Positions 49,738 through 61,839 of a DNA stretch of 64,000 nucleotides are shown here, in pieces (positions within the stretch are counted from its first letter, which is position 1; each line of letters opens with the position of its first letter). The position numbers were made by a program, and so were the translations under genes. The notes under the pieces are model-generated. The model was not told the DNA's origin. It saw only the letters and a program-made list of their open reading frames with translations, and did not search any database. Source of the DNA: Cristatella mucedo (lineage: Eukaryota > Bryozoa > Phylactolaemata > Cristatellidae); assembly GCA_009760855.2 (NCBI GenBank), contig WPIO01000042.1, forward strand, positions 580,501 to 644,500. The letters run 5' to 3'.

Positions 49738-50100
49738 GGCCTAGTTCATATGCTCCCAAAGCCTGGAACTCCCTCCCGACCTGCGTCAGAACATCCCCTG
49801 ACCTGACCACATTTAAAAAGAATTTGAAAACACATCTATTTAGGACAGCATTTAGTGGTTCCCTGTGATTCGTCCTTGATGTGATTATGCGTGCTGACAC
49901 TGTGCTTGCAGCCACTAACCCATTTGCATGCTGACCCTGTGTATGTCACCCCTAACCATGTTATTCATTTTGTTTGTTTATCAAGCATGATTTTACTCAC
50001 CATCCAATTGCATTTCCATTTACAGCAAATGTAAAGCGCCTAGAGAGAGAGATTAAGTTCTCTGAGGGCGCTTTATCAATTGCATTATTATTATTATTAG
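49738..50100 (+). mobile_element. LINE family 1 3' end
   Basis: Starts at the SSYAPKAWNSLPTCVRTSPD-equivalent DNA. Clean 3' UTR, hairpin and (ATT)n. Confidence 0.85.
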
Positions 50101-50444
50101 AGTAGAAGTTTAGGTATGGGTTGCTAGTTTGCAACATCGAGCTCCTGAACAGAACTTCCGGTTTTGTCGCCGCGATTGTCTCACTCATGCAAGATCGTTG
50201 CTCAGCCAGTCTTACTACATTCACCCCCCAAAAAGATGTCTGGCATAAGACCGGAACCTGAAACTTAAACGGTTTCCGCCAATTCAAAGGCCACCGAGGG
50301 TTTCGTACAACTCAAGGTCAGGAGTTTGCTCTCAGATTTCTCTAGTAACTCGGCAAGCCGAACTCGGATCTGTTGATATATTGAAGCAGAGAACTTGCGA
50401 AGCTGATTAATTCTTCGAGGGCCACTATTTTACAGAGAGCCCTG

Positions 50445-50875
50445 AATGAACGACAAAGCATCCTAGCTCTTTTAGCAAAGGAGACACGTGGTCAAACCTC
50501 TGGGACTTGAAAACTAGCCTTGCAGCCATATTCATAGCCATTTCCAGCGGAGTGGTGGCTTTTTTTGATAGATCAGCCAAAAGGGATTTACAATAATCAA
50601 GCAGAGACAGAACAATGGAGCTGGTTAAGTTTTGTCTTAGCCAATGTGAAAGACAGCTCCTAATCTTCCACAAGGATCGGAGGTGATGGCTTGCTGCCGA
50701 AGAGTTTTTCTGAATGAAGCTTTTAAAATTTAGGCAACTTTCAAAAACGACACCTAAATTTCGAGAACGTGGTGATGGTCGCACAACAGCATCACCTATT
50801 AGAAGAGCACAGCCTCTTAACCCAGCCACACGCTTAGGGTGTCCTATGAGCAGACGTTTGGCTTATCAAAATAAA
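50445..50875 (-). mobile_element. LINE family 2 internal fragment
   Basis: Minus-strand frame LRGCALLIGDAVVRPSPRSR and FESCLNFKSFIQKNSSAASH over about 130 codons. No tail. Confidence 0.8.
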
Positions 50876-50999
50876 TTCCACGTATTTCCAGATGAATTTT
50901 CAACGTAGAGAGTTTCCAGAACATTTGATGACTTTATTGAATTGTCCACGTTGACCTTCTGGCTGTTTTGTAAACGAATTCTTTGGTTGTGTGGGGTAT

Positions 51000-53900
51000 T
51001 CCCAAACTGAAGACATGGCTGAAAATAATATAGATATTTTTTTGATACCACAATATTATCTTAATTAATATCTTGCCTAATGTTTACGAAATTGCACTTT
51101 AGTTTCAGTTTTTTTGCCAATTTGATAAAATCACCATAACAAGTTCCTTAAACATTTAAAAGATTTAAAACATTGTTTTCCGTTACAAATTTCACATCCA
51201 CACCGAGTGTCGGAGCTTCAGTTGTAGTATCTTTTTTTGTAAATTTCAGCTAGAAACTGCAAAAAAGTAGAAAAACAGCAGTTTACTGTGTTTTGGTCTT
51301 GGGCGAAAAATAGCTGTTTTCCTGTTACTGTTTACAGGAAATCCCAGTGAAGAGCGAGTACCTAATCCTTGGCTAAGGCACATTTCTCACAGATAGACCA
51401 GGGCGCCGACCAGCGAAAGGACTCGAGGTTCAAGCTAAATGACCCATAACCACACCACTCGATCGAGCTTTTAGTCAGCATCCATGCCATATCTGCAGAG
51501 AGCTACATGCAAACTTTGCGACAGCTGGCTCTAGTAGGATCCCGCGCCACTTCCGGTCGCCTAATTTGAAAGGAAGGATACCGCGATGTATGAAAATGCG
51601 AAACTACGACAGATGCAGATACGCTTGGGATATGCAATCCAAATAAGATTAGCCTAGGATAGGCTTTCTGCGGACGTCTGAGCCTCTTTCAGGGCAAGTT
51701 TGTCGGTTAGGAATGGCACGTTTGGATTACACGTACACCATCGCAGGGAGGCTTATCCTTGTATTGTAAGCGGTTGGTAGATACACTGGTTTCGAGTCAT
51801 ACATTGTTTTTCGTTAGGGTTTACACATACGCTGCTGATCAATGCCACTTTCAATGTACTGTATCTGCCCAAAGTTATGTGGAGGCTCGTATTTGCAAGT
51901 CAAGGGGTTCTTAAGTCATATATTGAGCTTAGAAGTTTATTCTGTAAAACCTTGTTTCGCCTACGCACCTTTAAGTGCCACCTGAGCGTTAGACGGCACA
52001 TCAATGTGCACCTTTTAAAAGGCATAGACGTTCCATTTTGGGCAGCTTTTTTCGAGTTACCCAGTCTGGTTAGCATTGAGCTCTTTGTAAAAGCAGCCTT
52101 TATTCAACTGTGGCATTTCCACGAGCACTTCTCACGTGCCATCAATCGTGGCTACCCAGGTGCAGTCTGACCACTGGCATGCAAGTTCCACCTGCCTAGT
52201 GCCGTCAGAACCTCGGAACACTCGTGGTCCTTAGGGCATTGTGGTTTCCTTAGGTTCTCACGTGACTGGCGGGCTAACTGACAACCGCACTGACTGACAC
52301 TGCTCGACCTCTGTATAGCGGACCTGAACTGGAGGCGACCGAATTGCATATAAGCCGTCGTTCGGGGAAAGGAGTTTTACCGGCAGAAACGCCCTCACCA
52401 TGTGGAGACTTTCTCTATTATATGACCTCCGTTAGGACTGGAACTGCTGCCTCTCCTTTTCCTTCTACTTGAGGAAGCTGTCTACTGTAATTTCCGCTGG
52501 CTGCTGACGCCAATTCCAAGGTCCAAGACTAGTCTGTGGCCTCCACTTTCCCCGAAAGCGCTTTAACCATCTGCCGGCTGACAAGCCTGGCGCATTTTTA
52601 GCTGTGATCGTTTGACCAGAGCAAGCAGCCGACCACCGGGCCCTTGAGGCCAGTACAGTTGTGCTAGGATTAGAATCCGAGCCCACACAAGCGGCGTCAC
52701 TCTGACAAAACATTCACTCATGGACTGCAGCCTGTATATGGCTGCAGCTCATCTTGGCAGGCTTTCCCGCGTTGGTGCCGAAGTCGGCTTTCCATGCAGT
52801 GCCTCTTTGGCAAGATGAGAACTATTTTGTTCAGCGATAAGCTGATGCCACAGGATAATCAAATTCATTCACCTCCTTAACCTCGGTTCGAGGCGAGTGC
52901 CTTAGCCGTTGGACCAAAATGCTCAAAGGCCATTGCGAGTCGCTTACAGGCCTGCTGCCATTATGCTTCTGGCAATATTTTTCAATGCAGGAGCAAAACG
53001 CGTAGCAAAAACATCGGGTCAATGAGCCAAAGCCGCGTCTTCCGAAGAATCTCTGAGAATGCAAGAGCATCTGCTGAAACTGAGCTGAATGGTGGTGCCA
53101 GAACAAGGAGCTCCGCGAAGCAGCGCCGCGGCGATGGTAGAGCTTTGCCTTTTCCCGCCATTTGCAGCTATGCCAAAGCTCGATTGCAGATTTGTTCAAT
53201 GGCAGTGCTTAGCACGACCTGCTTGGACTCAATTGCGACATCCGTACCCGGACTTAATGCGAAGAAAGCAAAGTGACGACGGAAGCCGAGCAGTGTTCAG
53301 GAGCGGTGTATGTCTGGTGTAGGGGTGCAGTGCTCGACTACTTCAGCTTCCGCAGCTTTGAGGGTTCGAGCCGTACAGCATGCAATCCCTTATTGCCCGC
53401 AGGCAACAATGATGGAAGCCACTTAGGACCGTCTGCCGCCGCCGCTGCCTACATGTGGCGCTGATGGATCAGCTGGGTTTTAATTTCCTTTTTTTTCTAC
53501 ACAACTTATTGCGCCAGCAGTTGTTCTTTCGCAGGCCCGATGAAGAGGCTGCAGAAATTACGAGAATTACGAGAAATTACGAGAATTACGAGAAATTACG
53601 CCAAAACAGCCCGCCGGCTTGTGTGCCAGCTTCGCACAAACCTCAGCGACAAAGCACCGTAGGCTTTGACCGCCTTTGAGCGAAAACTAACGTTTACCTG
53701 CTGTTAGAGTTCTAGCAACGGACAGAGTGGTTTCCGGACAAGTGAGGCTAAGATTTCTAGAAAATGGCCGTACAAAACCAGTGTGTGTATACATTCTTAG
53801 CAAGCCATCCTCTTACGTTCGCAGGGGAGCTTAAAGTGAACTTGTTTCTGCTTCAAGCAAGCGGCTAGCGAGCTTCATTCAAAAAGATAGAGAATATCCA

Positions 53901-54100
53901 ATTATGTGCACTGAGAAGGGCAAAGTTAATATAAGCTTATGATGGAGGAGTGGAAGAAGTTGACTGCCATTGACGAGGCTTAGGAGTCAGGAGATATATT
54001 TAATATGAATGAAACTGGTGTCAAACCTAATGCAATCAAGTATACGATATACAATATACGTTGCAACGTCTCTACGGATGGATAGCAATCGAATGTAATA
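51000..54100. other. No supported gene; one tRNA-like stretch
   Basis: Open frames up to 122 codons, none with recognised domains. On the minus strand GGTCCAACGGCTAAGGCACT near 52897-52916 resembles a tRNA D-arm/box A, but no box B or acceptor stem follows. Confidence 0.5.
53553..53600. repeat. Short tandem repeat, 19-bp unit
   Basis: AGAAATTACGAGAATTACG repeated about 2.5 times. Confidence 0.95.
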
Positions 54101-54109
54101 TATTATTAA

Positions 54110-54420
54110 TTGCACGATGTTCTTCACCTCATGCAATTTAATGCGTTTCTGTCAGTAAGTCCACAAAGCCACAAGGATGCAGTAGGTGTGGCGTTGCGGA
54201 GCCTTTTACAGCCAGTTCAGAGCTTAACCGGATTTCTGTTGGCAAACGGCAGCACTGCACCCACTGCAGCTCGCGCATTGAAGAGAAAGTTAAAAACATA
54301 GCTGAGTCAGGATGACAGTCGAGGCAGTGAGTGGCTTTGAATTAGAAGCTCAGGACTCCTGGAAAGGTTTATACCGATGTCGGCAAAAGGAAAGATGTCG
54401 CTTCGTAAGAATTGTGGCAA
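54110..54420 (-). mobile_element. LINE family 2 3' end, decayed
   Basis: TAAGTCCACAAAGCCACAAG and the following 3' UTR resemble the family 2 end. Coding part hardly recognisable. Confidence 0.5.
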
Positions 54421-54530
54421 TGAGTTCTATAGTCCAGGAACTACAAAGGAAGTGGTAAGAAGATAGGTATGTCGATTCAGCTCTGATGCATCAACAATAC
54501 TCACTAGACTCATGTGCCTGTATCTCGTAT

Positions 54531-54596
54531 TATGTAGCCAGAGCTTGATTGGCGTAAAAGCTGTATGTAGCCAGAGCTTGATTGGCGTAAAAGCTG
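54531..54596. repeat. Perfect 33-bp tandem duplication
   Basis: TATGTAGCCAGAGCTTGATT plus 13 further bases occurs twice head to tail with no mismatch. A multiple of three, but no coding context is evident. Confidence 0.95.
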
Positions 54597-55059
54597 TCTG
54601 AAGAGGGATTGCAATCATTCGAAACAGAAAATAATGCTCCATTGTAGGTTTTAACCTTCGTTTATCAAAATAACACAATCCGGCCGCGACTAGGTATGAC
54701 AAGTCGCTCTCAAGAACTAGCGTTTTCGAGTATATCGTAGTACTGCAATTCATTTACCGTCCAAGCAAGGCATGATGTGAAGTAGAGGTATTCAAGCATT
54801 CGCACATGCTTCGTGCGTGCCGTTTTATTCTGCCAAATTCACAGAGGAAGACGATCAGAATTTTTGGTTAATGGTGGTAATTTCTGAGCCTGTACAGCAA
54901 ATATGCCAAGAGCTTTCGGTGATTATTTCTCCTACGGGCAAGATTATAATGGCAACATCAACAGGCGTGAGACTTTAATTGACTTCAGCAAGCCCAAGAC
55001 CTACACAAGAGCTAAATTATTGCTTAGAACATACAATTGCGAAGTCTTTGGATGAGAGC

Positions 55060-55438
55060 AATAACAGTAATGATAAAATACTTGATCAAGCCCCCAGAGA
55101 ACTTAATCTCCTTCTAGGCGCTTTACATTTGCTGCAAAGGAAAAACGATTGAATGGCGAGTGGAATTGACATGCTTGATAAACAACATGAACACCATAGT
55201 TAGGGCTGACATGCACAGGTCAGCATGCAAATTTGGCTAGTGGCAGCATGCACAGTGTCAGCACGCATGAGCACATAAAGGATGAGTCGCAGGGACCCAC
55301 CTAATGAGCTGCGATAAATAGGTGTGTTTTTTGTTTCTTTTTAAATGTGGTCAAGTCAGGAGATGTCGTGACGCAAGTCTCGAGTGAGCTCCTAGCTTCG
55401 GGAGCATACGAACTAAAGGCATGGTCTCTAATGTAATT
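55060..55438 (-). mobile_element. LINE family 1 3' end
   Basis: Minus strand: tail remnant, hairpin, 3' UTR and about 120 bp of C-terminal coding DNA. Confidence 0.75.
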
Positions 55439-55497
55439 TATTCATGCAACCCATCGCACATATTTGGAATTTCTAAAGATAGCCTGGAATATCTCCA

Positions 55498-55990
55498 AGC
55501 ATTGTAATGTAATGTATCTCCGTCTGTAACTCCACAAAGTCATAAAGACCACGTGGGTGTTACGCAGGAGAGTTTGCATTGCGCACTCACAGCCTAAGCG
55601 GCTTTCGGTACGCATTCGGTAGCCAACAGACTTCGTCTCACGCAACAAAGAGAAAGTGGGAAGCATAGCAGAGTTAAGAGAGCAGTTGAGGTAGTGAGTA
55701 GCATAGAAGTAGCAGTTCAGGACCGCTGAAAAAGATGTGCCACAGTCGGCAGTTGGAGAGTAGATGTCGTTGCGTAAGAATTGTGGAAGCGAGTTCGACA
55801 GTCTAGGACCTGCAGAGCTAAAGCTTCTGTCACCAACTGTCTTTAAGCGGAGGAATGGGACAGCTAATTTATTGTCCACACAGGACCTGAGGGCGCGAAC
55901 AAGCTGAAACTGATGCAGCAGTTCAGCTAGGTATGAAGGAGCCAAGCCGTGGCGGGCCCTGTGGGTCAGCGTAAGAACGTAAGAACTTAA
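55498..55990 (-). mobile_element. LINE family 2 3' end
   Basis: Terminal TTGTAATGTAATGTATCTCC and an open 160-codon minus frame (MAPSYLAELLHQFQLVRALR) ending in the family C-terminus. A short tandem of CGTAAGAACTTAAGAA-like units follows at 55972-56005. Confidence 0.85.
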
Positions 55991-57054
55991 GAACGTAAGA
56001 ACTAAGCATTCATGCTGTGTCTCGATTGAACACGATTTTCATCTGTCCCCACGAATCTCGAGGAGAAGATCCTCCATCGAGAAGCGCAAAACCATGTTAA
56101 AGCAGGGATTCGCAGGCGGTTCTTTCTCAATGTGGATTTCTTCGTTCCGTTCCGCAAACCCGAGTCAGAAATTCCTTCGTGTTTTGCGACGGCGTCGGCT
56201 GTCTTTCGCACCTGAAATTGAATCGACGTCCAACTGGCAGAATCTTTAAAGCAGCGCCACTAGCGCGCTGAACTTTCCTTGGCACATCCTTCGATTTTCT
56301 CTCTTAATCTCGCCTCGTGGTTTCCCCGGAATTTTCAGGCACACTCGGTTCAAGAACAACGTTCGTTGGGCAGGGCATATCACTTTCTCCATCTGTCAAC
56401 AGCCCGGCTGACCGCAGTAATTAGCCCACGCTTCCGAGTCGGCTTGCTCAGACCTGAGCTACGGGCGAGGATACCGGGAGGTCCGAGTGGGTGCAGCACC
56501 AGCGACCACCGCATGAGAAGCAGGTAGGTGTATCAGGCCCCCTCTTTCTCCTTCTCCTCGCAGGCAGACCAGCCGAATATTCGCTAACTACCTAACATCG
56601 CTATAGAGCCAAGACAATCCTGCATGCACTATAATTCATAATTCATCTTGAAATTAGCGTACGGCTGAGGTAGTCAACCAATCCGAACCGATACTAGTTG
56701 AAAGTGTGTCTGGTGGGGGGCTTATATCATAATAAAACGAAACTTTTGGTGCATTTACTTGGTGTAATGATTTTTACCAAGCTCACTTAACCTTGAAGGG
56801 AGAAAAACATTTGACGAGGCTGGACGAGTTCTATCGAATCCGTGGTGTTGTGGGAAGGTCTCGGTAGCTCACGAATGGCTTCTGACACTATTGAAATAGC
56901 AGGTCGGTCGGATTTCAATGATAGTACTCAGCTTCCGATACTAGTTTCAAAATAATAAGCGAGAAGATGACGTCTATGGCGGACTAAAAGCCAAAAAAGA
57001 ACTTAGCCTCGAGCAGGGAAAGATCCTGAAGCTAAGCTAAGTCTTGCTCCTCAC

Positions 57055-57349
57055 AACATGTACCTTTGCTTTGATCCGTCCCAGCCTTCGAGCACCTCAA
57101 ATTCTCTAAACTCACTTGCTGCATGTATTGACGACATCCGCACATTGATGGCAGCAAAATTTCTAAAACTAAAAGATAACAAAACTAACTTACTAGTCAT
57201 GGGCAAACCCAGTGGGATTCAGAAATTTAAATGGCTGACGCTCAAAATTGGCTCTGCCAGCATTAATCCTGTCGAATCAGCTCGAAATCTAGGTGTCATA
57301 TTCCAAAGCAACCTCTCGTTAGAGGACCATATAAGCTCCACAGTCAAAT
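57055..57349 (+). mobile_element. LINE family 1, left half of the host copy
   Basis: RT fragment starting just after the YADD box (MYLCFDPSQPSSTSNSLNSL). It stops at the CAAATC where the nested copy begins. It lines up with 57795-58087 of the nested copy at high identity by eye, and its continuation resumes at 58877. Confidence 0.85.
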
Positions 57350-58876
57350 CACCAGCTGAACTCGTATATCGAAACCTCACACCTTGCTAGTAAGTTCCAG
57401 TCTGGCTTTAGAGCTAATCACTCCACAGAGTCAGCATTGCTTCGGGTATACAACGACCTACTTAGGAATGCAGACATGGGTAGAGTGTCTCTTCTTGTTT
57501 TGCTCGATCTTTCGGCAGCTTTTGATACCATCGATCACAAAGTACTTCTAGAGCGCCTCTCATCTCGCCTGGGCATCACTGGCACTGCTCTGCAGTGGTT
57601 CAGGTCCTATCTCAGTGGAAGACTCCAGAGTGTTGACGTGAATGGACAAAGATCATCTGAAGTACCTCTAAAATATGGAGTACCTCAGGGCTCTGTGCTA
57701 GGTCCGGTCCTTTTCACTGTTTATACTCTCCCTCTTGCTGATGTGATTGCCAAGCACAATCTAGGCTTTCACTTCTATGCGGATGACACTCAGTTGTACC
57801 TTTGCTTTGATCCGTCCCAGCCTTCGAGCACCTCAAATTCTCTCAACTCACTTGCTGCATGCATTGATGACATCCGATCATGGATGGCAGCAAATTTTCT
57901 AAAACTAAACGATGATAAAACTAACTTACTAGTTATGGGCAAACCTAGTGTGATTCAGAAATTGGAAAGGCTGACTTTCAAAATTGGCTCTGCCAGCATA
58001 TCTCCAGTTGAATCAGCTCGAAATCTAGGTGTCATATTCCAAAGTGACCTCTCGTTAGACGACCACATCAGCTCCACAGTCAAATCAGCCTATTTTCAGC
58101 TTCATAACATTGCTAAAATTAGGGCTTGTTTAGATAAGGATACCACGTCAAAGTTGGTCCATGCATTCCTGACATCTCGTCTCGACTTCTGCAACTCACT
58201 GCTTACTGGCCTACCAGCATGTGCGATCAGGCGATTGCAGCTGGTGCAAAACTCTGCAGCTAGGCTTGTCTGTCGTGAGCGTCGCAGTTGCCACATTACT
58301 CCACTTCTCGCCGACCTGCACTGGCTACCAGTGAAGCAACGGATTGACTTCAAGGTTTTGTCGCTCACTTTTAGGTCTCTTCATTCTATGGCTCCAGCCT
58401 ATCTTTCAGATATACTACCCCATCAGGCCAAGCATCGTGCCACTCGCTTTTCGGAATCCAACAGTCTAGAAATACCTCGTACAAACCTTAAATCCTTTGG
58501 AGACCGTGCATTTAGCTCGTATGCTCCCAAAGCCTGGAACTCCCTACCGTCCTGCATCAGAACATCCCCTGACCTGACCACATTTAAAAGAAACTTAAAA
58601 ACACACCTATTTAGGACAGCATTTAGTGGGCCCCTGTGATTCGTCCTTGTTGTGCTTATGCGTGCTGACACTGTGCATGCTGCCACTAACCACATTTGCA
58701 TGCTGACTCTGTGCATGTCACCCCTAACCATATTGTTCATTTTGTTTGTTTTTCAAGCATGATTTTACTTACTATTCTATTGCGTATCACTTTGCAGCAA
58801 ATGTAAAGCGCCTAGAAAGAGATTAAGTTCTCTGAGGGCGCTTTATCAAGTGCAATATTATTATTATTATTATTAA
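57350..58876 (+). mobile_element. LINE family 1, youngest copy with open RT frame, nested
   Basis: A 5'-truncated CR1/L2-type LINE. The frame is open from the element's left edge to 58639 (over 420 codons) and ends in the family's usual C-terminus. Reverse transcriptase signatures are LLDLSAAFDTIDH (catalytic Asp), VPQGSVLGPVLFTVYTLPLA and FHFYADDTQLY (YADD box). The 3' end has a hairpin near 58805-58850 and an (ATT)n tail. It is inserted in another family 1 copy, whose halves flank it, with AAATC at both edges. Confidence 0.9.
57437..58639 (+). CDS. Reverse transcriptase and C-terminal domain of LINE family 1 (5'-truncated)
   Basis: Non-LTR reverse transcriptase frame, open upstream to the truncation edge at about 57353, so the listed first codon (TTG) is not a real start. 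The palm motifs are LLDLSAAFDTIDH and FHFYADDTQLY. They are followed by the thumb region and a C-terminal part rich in conserved Trp/Leu pairs (LHWLPVKQRIDFK, AWNSLP) that recurs in nearly every family 1 fragment of the window. The endonuclease domain and the start of the RT domain are missing, so this copy cannot move by itself. Absence of stops or frameshifts suggests recent insertion. Confidence 0.85.
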   Translation: MLRVYNDLLRNADMGRVSLLVLLDLSAAFDTIDHKVLLERLSSRLGITGTALQWFRSYLSGRLQSVDVNGQRSSEVPLKYGVPQGSVLGPVLFTVYTLPLADVIAKHNLGFHFYADDTQLYLCFDPSQPSSTSNSLNSLAACIDDIRSWMAANFLKLNDDKTNLLVMGKPSVIQKLERLTFKIGSASISPVESARNLGVIFQSDLSLDDHISSTVKSAYFQLHNIAKIRACLDKDTTSKLVHAFLTSRLDFCNSLLTGLPACAIRRLQLVQNSAARLVCRERRSCHITPLLADLHWLPVKQRIDFKVLSLTFRSLHSMAPAYLSDILPHQAKHRATRFSESNSLEIPRTNLKSFGDRAFSSYAPKAWNSLPSCIRTSPDLTTFKRNLKTHLFRTAFSGPL

Positions 58877-59660
58877 ATCTGCTTATTTTCAGCTTCATAA
58901 CATTGCTAAAATTTGGGCTTGTTTAGATAAGGATACCACATCTAAGTTGGTCCATACATTCGTGACATCTCGTCTCGACTTCTGCAACTCACTGCTTTCT
59001 GGCCTACCAGCATGTGCGATCAGGCGATTGCAGCTGGTGCAAAACTCTGCAGCTAGGCTTGTCTGTCGTGAGCGTCGCAGTTGCCACATGACCACTTCTC
59101 GCCGACCTGCACTGGCTACCAGTCAAACAACGGATTGACTTCAAGGTTTCGTCGCTCACTTTTAGGTCTCTTCATTCTATGGCTCCAGCCTATCTCTCCG
59201 ACATACTCCCCCGTCAGGCCAAGCATCGTACCACCCGCTTTTCGGAATCCAACAGCCTAGAAATACTTCGTACAAACCTTAAATCCTTTTGAGACCGTGC
59301 ATTTAGTTCGTATGCTCCCAAAGCCTGGAACTCCCTCCCGACCTGCGTCAGAACATCCCCTGACCTGACCACATTTAAAAGGAACTTAAAAATACACCTA
59401 TTTAGGAGAGCATTTAGTGGATCCCTGTGATTCGTCCTTCACGTGCTGACTCTGTGCATGCTGCCACTAACCACATTTGCATGCCGACCCTGTGCATGTC
59501 ACTCCTAACCATGTTATTCATTTTGTTTGTTTTTCAAACATGATTTTACTTACCATTCAATTGCATTTCCCTTTGCAGCAAATGTAAAGCGCATAGAAAG
59601 AGATTAAGTTCTCTGAGGGCGATTTATCAAGTACATTATTATTATTATTATTATTATAAA
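58877..59660 (+). mobile_element. LINE family 1, right half of the host copy with 3' tail
   Basis: Resumes with AAATCTGCTTATTTTCAGC, exactly the sequence expected after the left half. It runs through the C-terminal coding region with small lesions (a 3-bp loss near 59090, TGA near 59290) to the hairpin and (ATT)n at about 59635-59657. Confidence 0.85.
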
Positions 59661-60024
59661 AATGAAATGCACCTCTGCATTGCCAATGCTGCCCCTGAGC
59701 ATCAGGCAGCTGAATTACTATCCTGCTGTCAACTAAAAGTCTTTGGGAGCTCACTCTTAGCTAGTAAGGTATAGAAATTCTCTTGCTCATATGACCTCCG
59801 TGTATCTTAATAGAGAATGCCAACCCATGGTGTGCAGACACTGTGCGAACGCCAGCTGTGCAAATGCGTTCGTTCCAGGGGTTCAATCTATTTAACTAGT
59901 TAATTTAGAAAAAGCCAAACATCAAACTTTCGCACTTTACGTATAAATGGTGTCAATATTACATACAAGATGATTCTATGCGGCTGCTTACACTATCTTT
60001 AAAGACACACACGGAATAGCAGGA

Positions 60025-61425
60025 ATAATAATCATAAAATAGCACACTTGATGAAGCACCCTCACAGAACTCAATCTCTTTCTAGGCATTTACAATTGCT
60101 GCTAAGGAAACACGATCGAGCGGATAGTAGTAGCACGCTTAATAAACAACAAAAACAATATGGTTAGGGGTGACATGCACAGGGCCGGCATGCAAGTGTA
60201 GCTACAGTGTCAGCACTCATAGCACATTAAGGTTAAATTACAGAGACCCACTAATTTGCTGTGCTAAATAGGTGTATTTTCTATTTCTTTTTAAATGTGG
60301 TCAAGTCAGGAGATGCTGCGACACAAGTCGAGAGTGAGTTCCTGGCTTTGGAGGCATACGAACTAAAAGCACGGTCTCTAAAGGATTTAGGGTTTGTACG
60401 AGGTATATGTCAAGAATTAGATACTGAAAAGTGGGTGGTACGAGGCTTAGCCTAGTGGGGCAGTAGATATGATATTTATGCTGGAGCCAAAAAGGGAAGT
60501 GACCTAAGCGTGAGCGACAAAACCTTGAAGTCGATGCGTTGCTTGACTGGCAGCCAGTGCAGGTTGGTGAGAAGTGGTGTGGTGTGGCTAGAGCGACACT
60601 CACGACGGGCAGAGTTTTGCACTAAGTTTTGCAGAGTTTCGCACCAACTGAAAGTGCCTGGTTGCACAGGCCAGTTGAACAGAAAGCAGTGAGCTACATG
60701 AGTCGATACGAGATTTCACAAATTCATGGACTAGCTTAGATGTAATATCCCTGCCTAAACAAGCCTGTATTTTAGAAATATTATGTAGTTGAAAGTAGGC
60801 AGACGTGACTGTGGATCTGATGTGGTCGTCTAATGAAAAAGTCGCTTTGGAAAAGGACACATAGATTTCGTGCAGATGCAACAGAAGACATGCTCACAGA
60901 GCCGATTTTGACCGTTTGGTTTTTCAGTTTTTAAATAACACACGGTTTTCGCACAAATAGTAGGTTGGTGATATCTTCATTCCATTTAAGAAAGTTTGCT
61001 GAAATTCATGAGCGGACGTCATCAATACATCAAAGGAAGCTGAAAGAATTAGGCTTGCTGTAGGGCTGGGAGAGATTAAAGCAACTGATTGTCATCTGCA
61101 CCGAAGCAGAGATTGTGCCTGGCAATCACATTAGCAAGGCAAGAGGAAGAGTATAAAGCGTGAAAAAAACCGGACTAAGCGCAGCGAACTGGGGTAGCCC
61201 GTGCTTCAGCGGCTCCTCGGCCTTCGGTCTTCGTTCATTCAAATCAATACTGTGGAGCATCCCACCGAGATAGGACCTTAACCACTGCAGCGCAATAGCA
61301 ATGATGCCCAGGTGAGACGAAAGGCGCTTGGTAGTATCTTCTGAAAGATCGAGCAAAGCAAGAAGATTTACTTTACCCAAGTCTGCACTCCTAGGTAGTT
61401 CGTTATACATCAGAAGCAAGGCAAA
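60025..61425 (-). mobile_element. LINE family 1, RT to 3' end, decayed
   Basis: Minus strand from the tail at 60030 through the C-terminal region to LRSYLGGMLHSIDLNERRPK and LLMYNELPRSADLGKVNLLA near 61400. Many frameshifts. Confidence 0.8.
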
Positions 61426-61815
61426 GTAAGCTTGCGTTAGACGACCACTTCAGCTCCGAAGTCAAGTCTGAAAACTTTCAGCTGCAAAGCATTGCTAAAA
61501 TTTGGGCTTGCTTAGACAGGGTTACTACACCTAAATTAGTCGATGAATTTGTGCAATCGCGTATCAAATTCTGTAAATCACTGCTTGCTATACTACCAGC
61601 CAGTGCAATCGGCCGCTCACGCCCTGTGCAAACTTTCGAGCTAGGCATGTCTGTCGTGAGCGTCGCAGTTGCCACATCACACCACTTCTTTCCGACCTCC
61701 AAGGGCTCCCTCCCAGTCAAGTTAGGAATCGATTCAATGCAATTGTAAAGTGCCTAGAAAAAGATTGAGTTTCCCAAGGGCATTATATCAAATTTTTTAT
61801 TATTATTATTATTGC
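61425..61815 (+). mobile_element. LINE family 1 fragment with 3' end, internal deletion
   Basis: TTAGACGACCACTTCAGCTC through the LPASAIGRS region, then directly to the hairpin and (ATT)n. Confidence 0.7.
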
Positions 61816-61839
61816 ATCATTAGCTTATATATTTTTTTA

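Noticed and set aside
52870-52920. Possible tRNA gene on the minus strand.
   Set aside because: Only a box-A-like stretch is present; there is no T-arm box B at the expected spacing and no acceptor stem.
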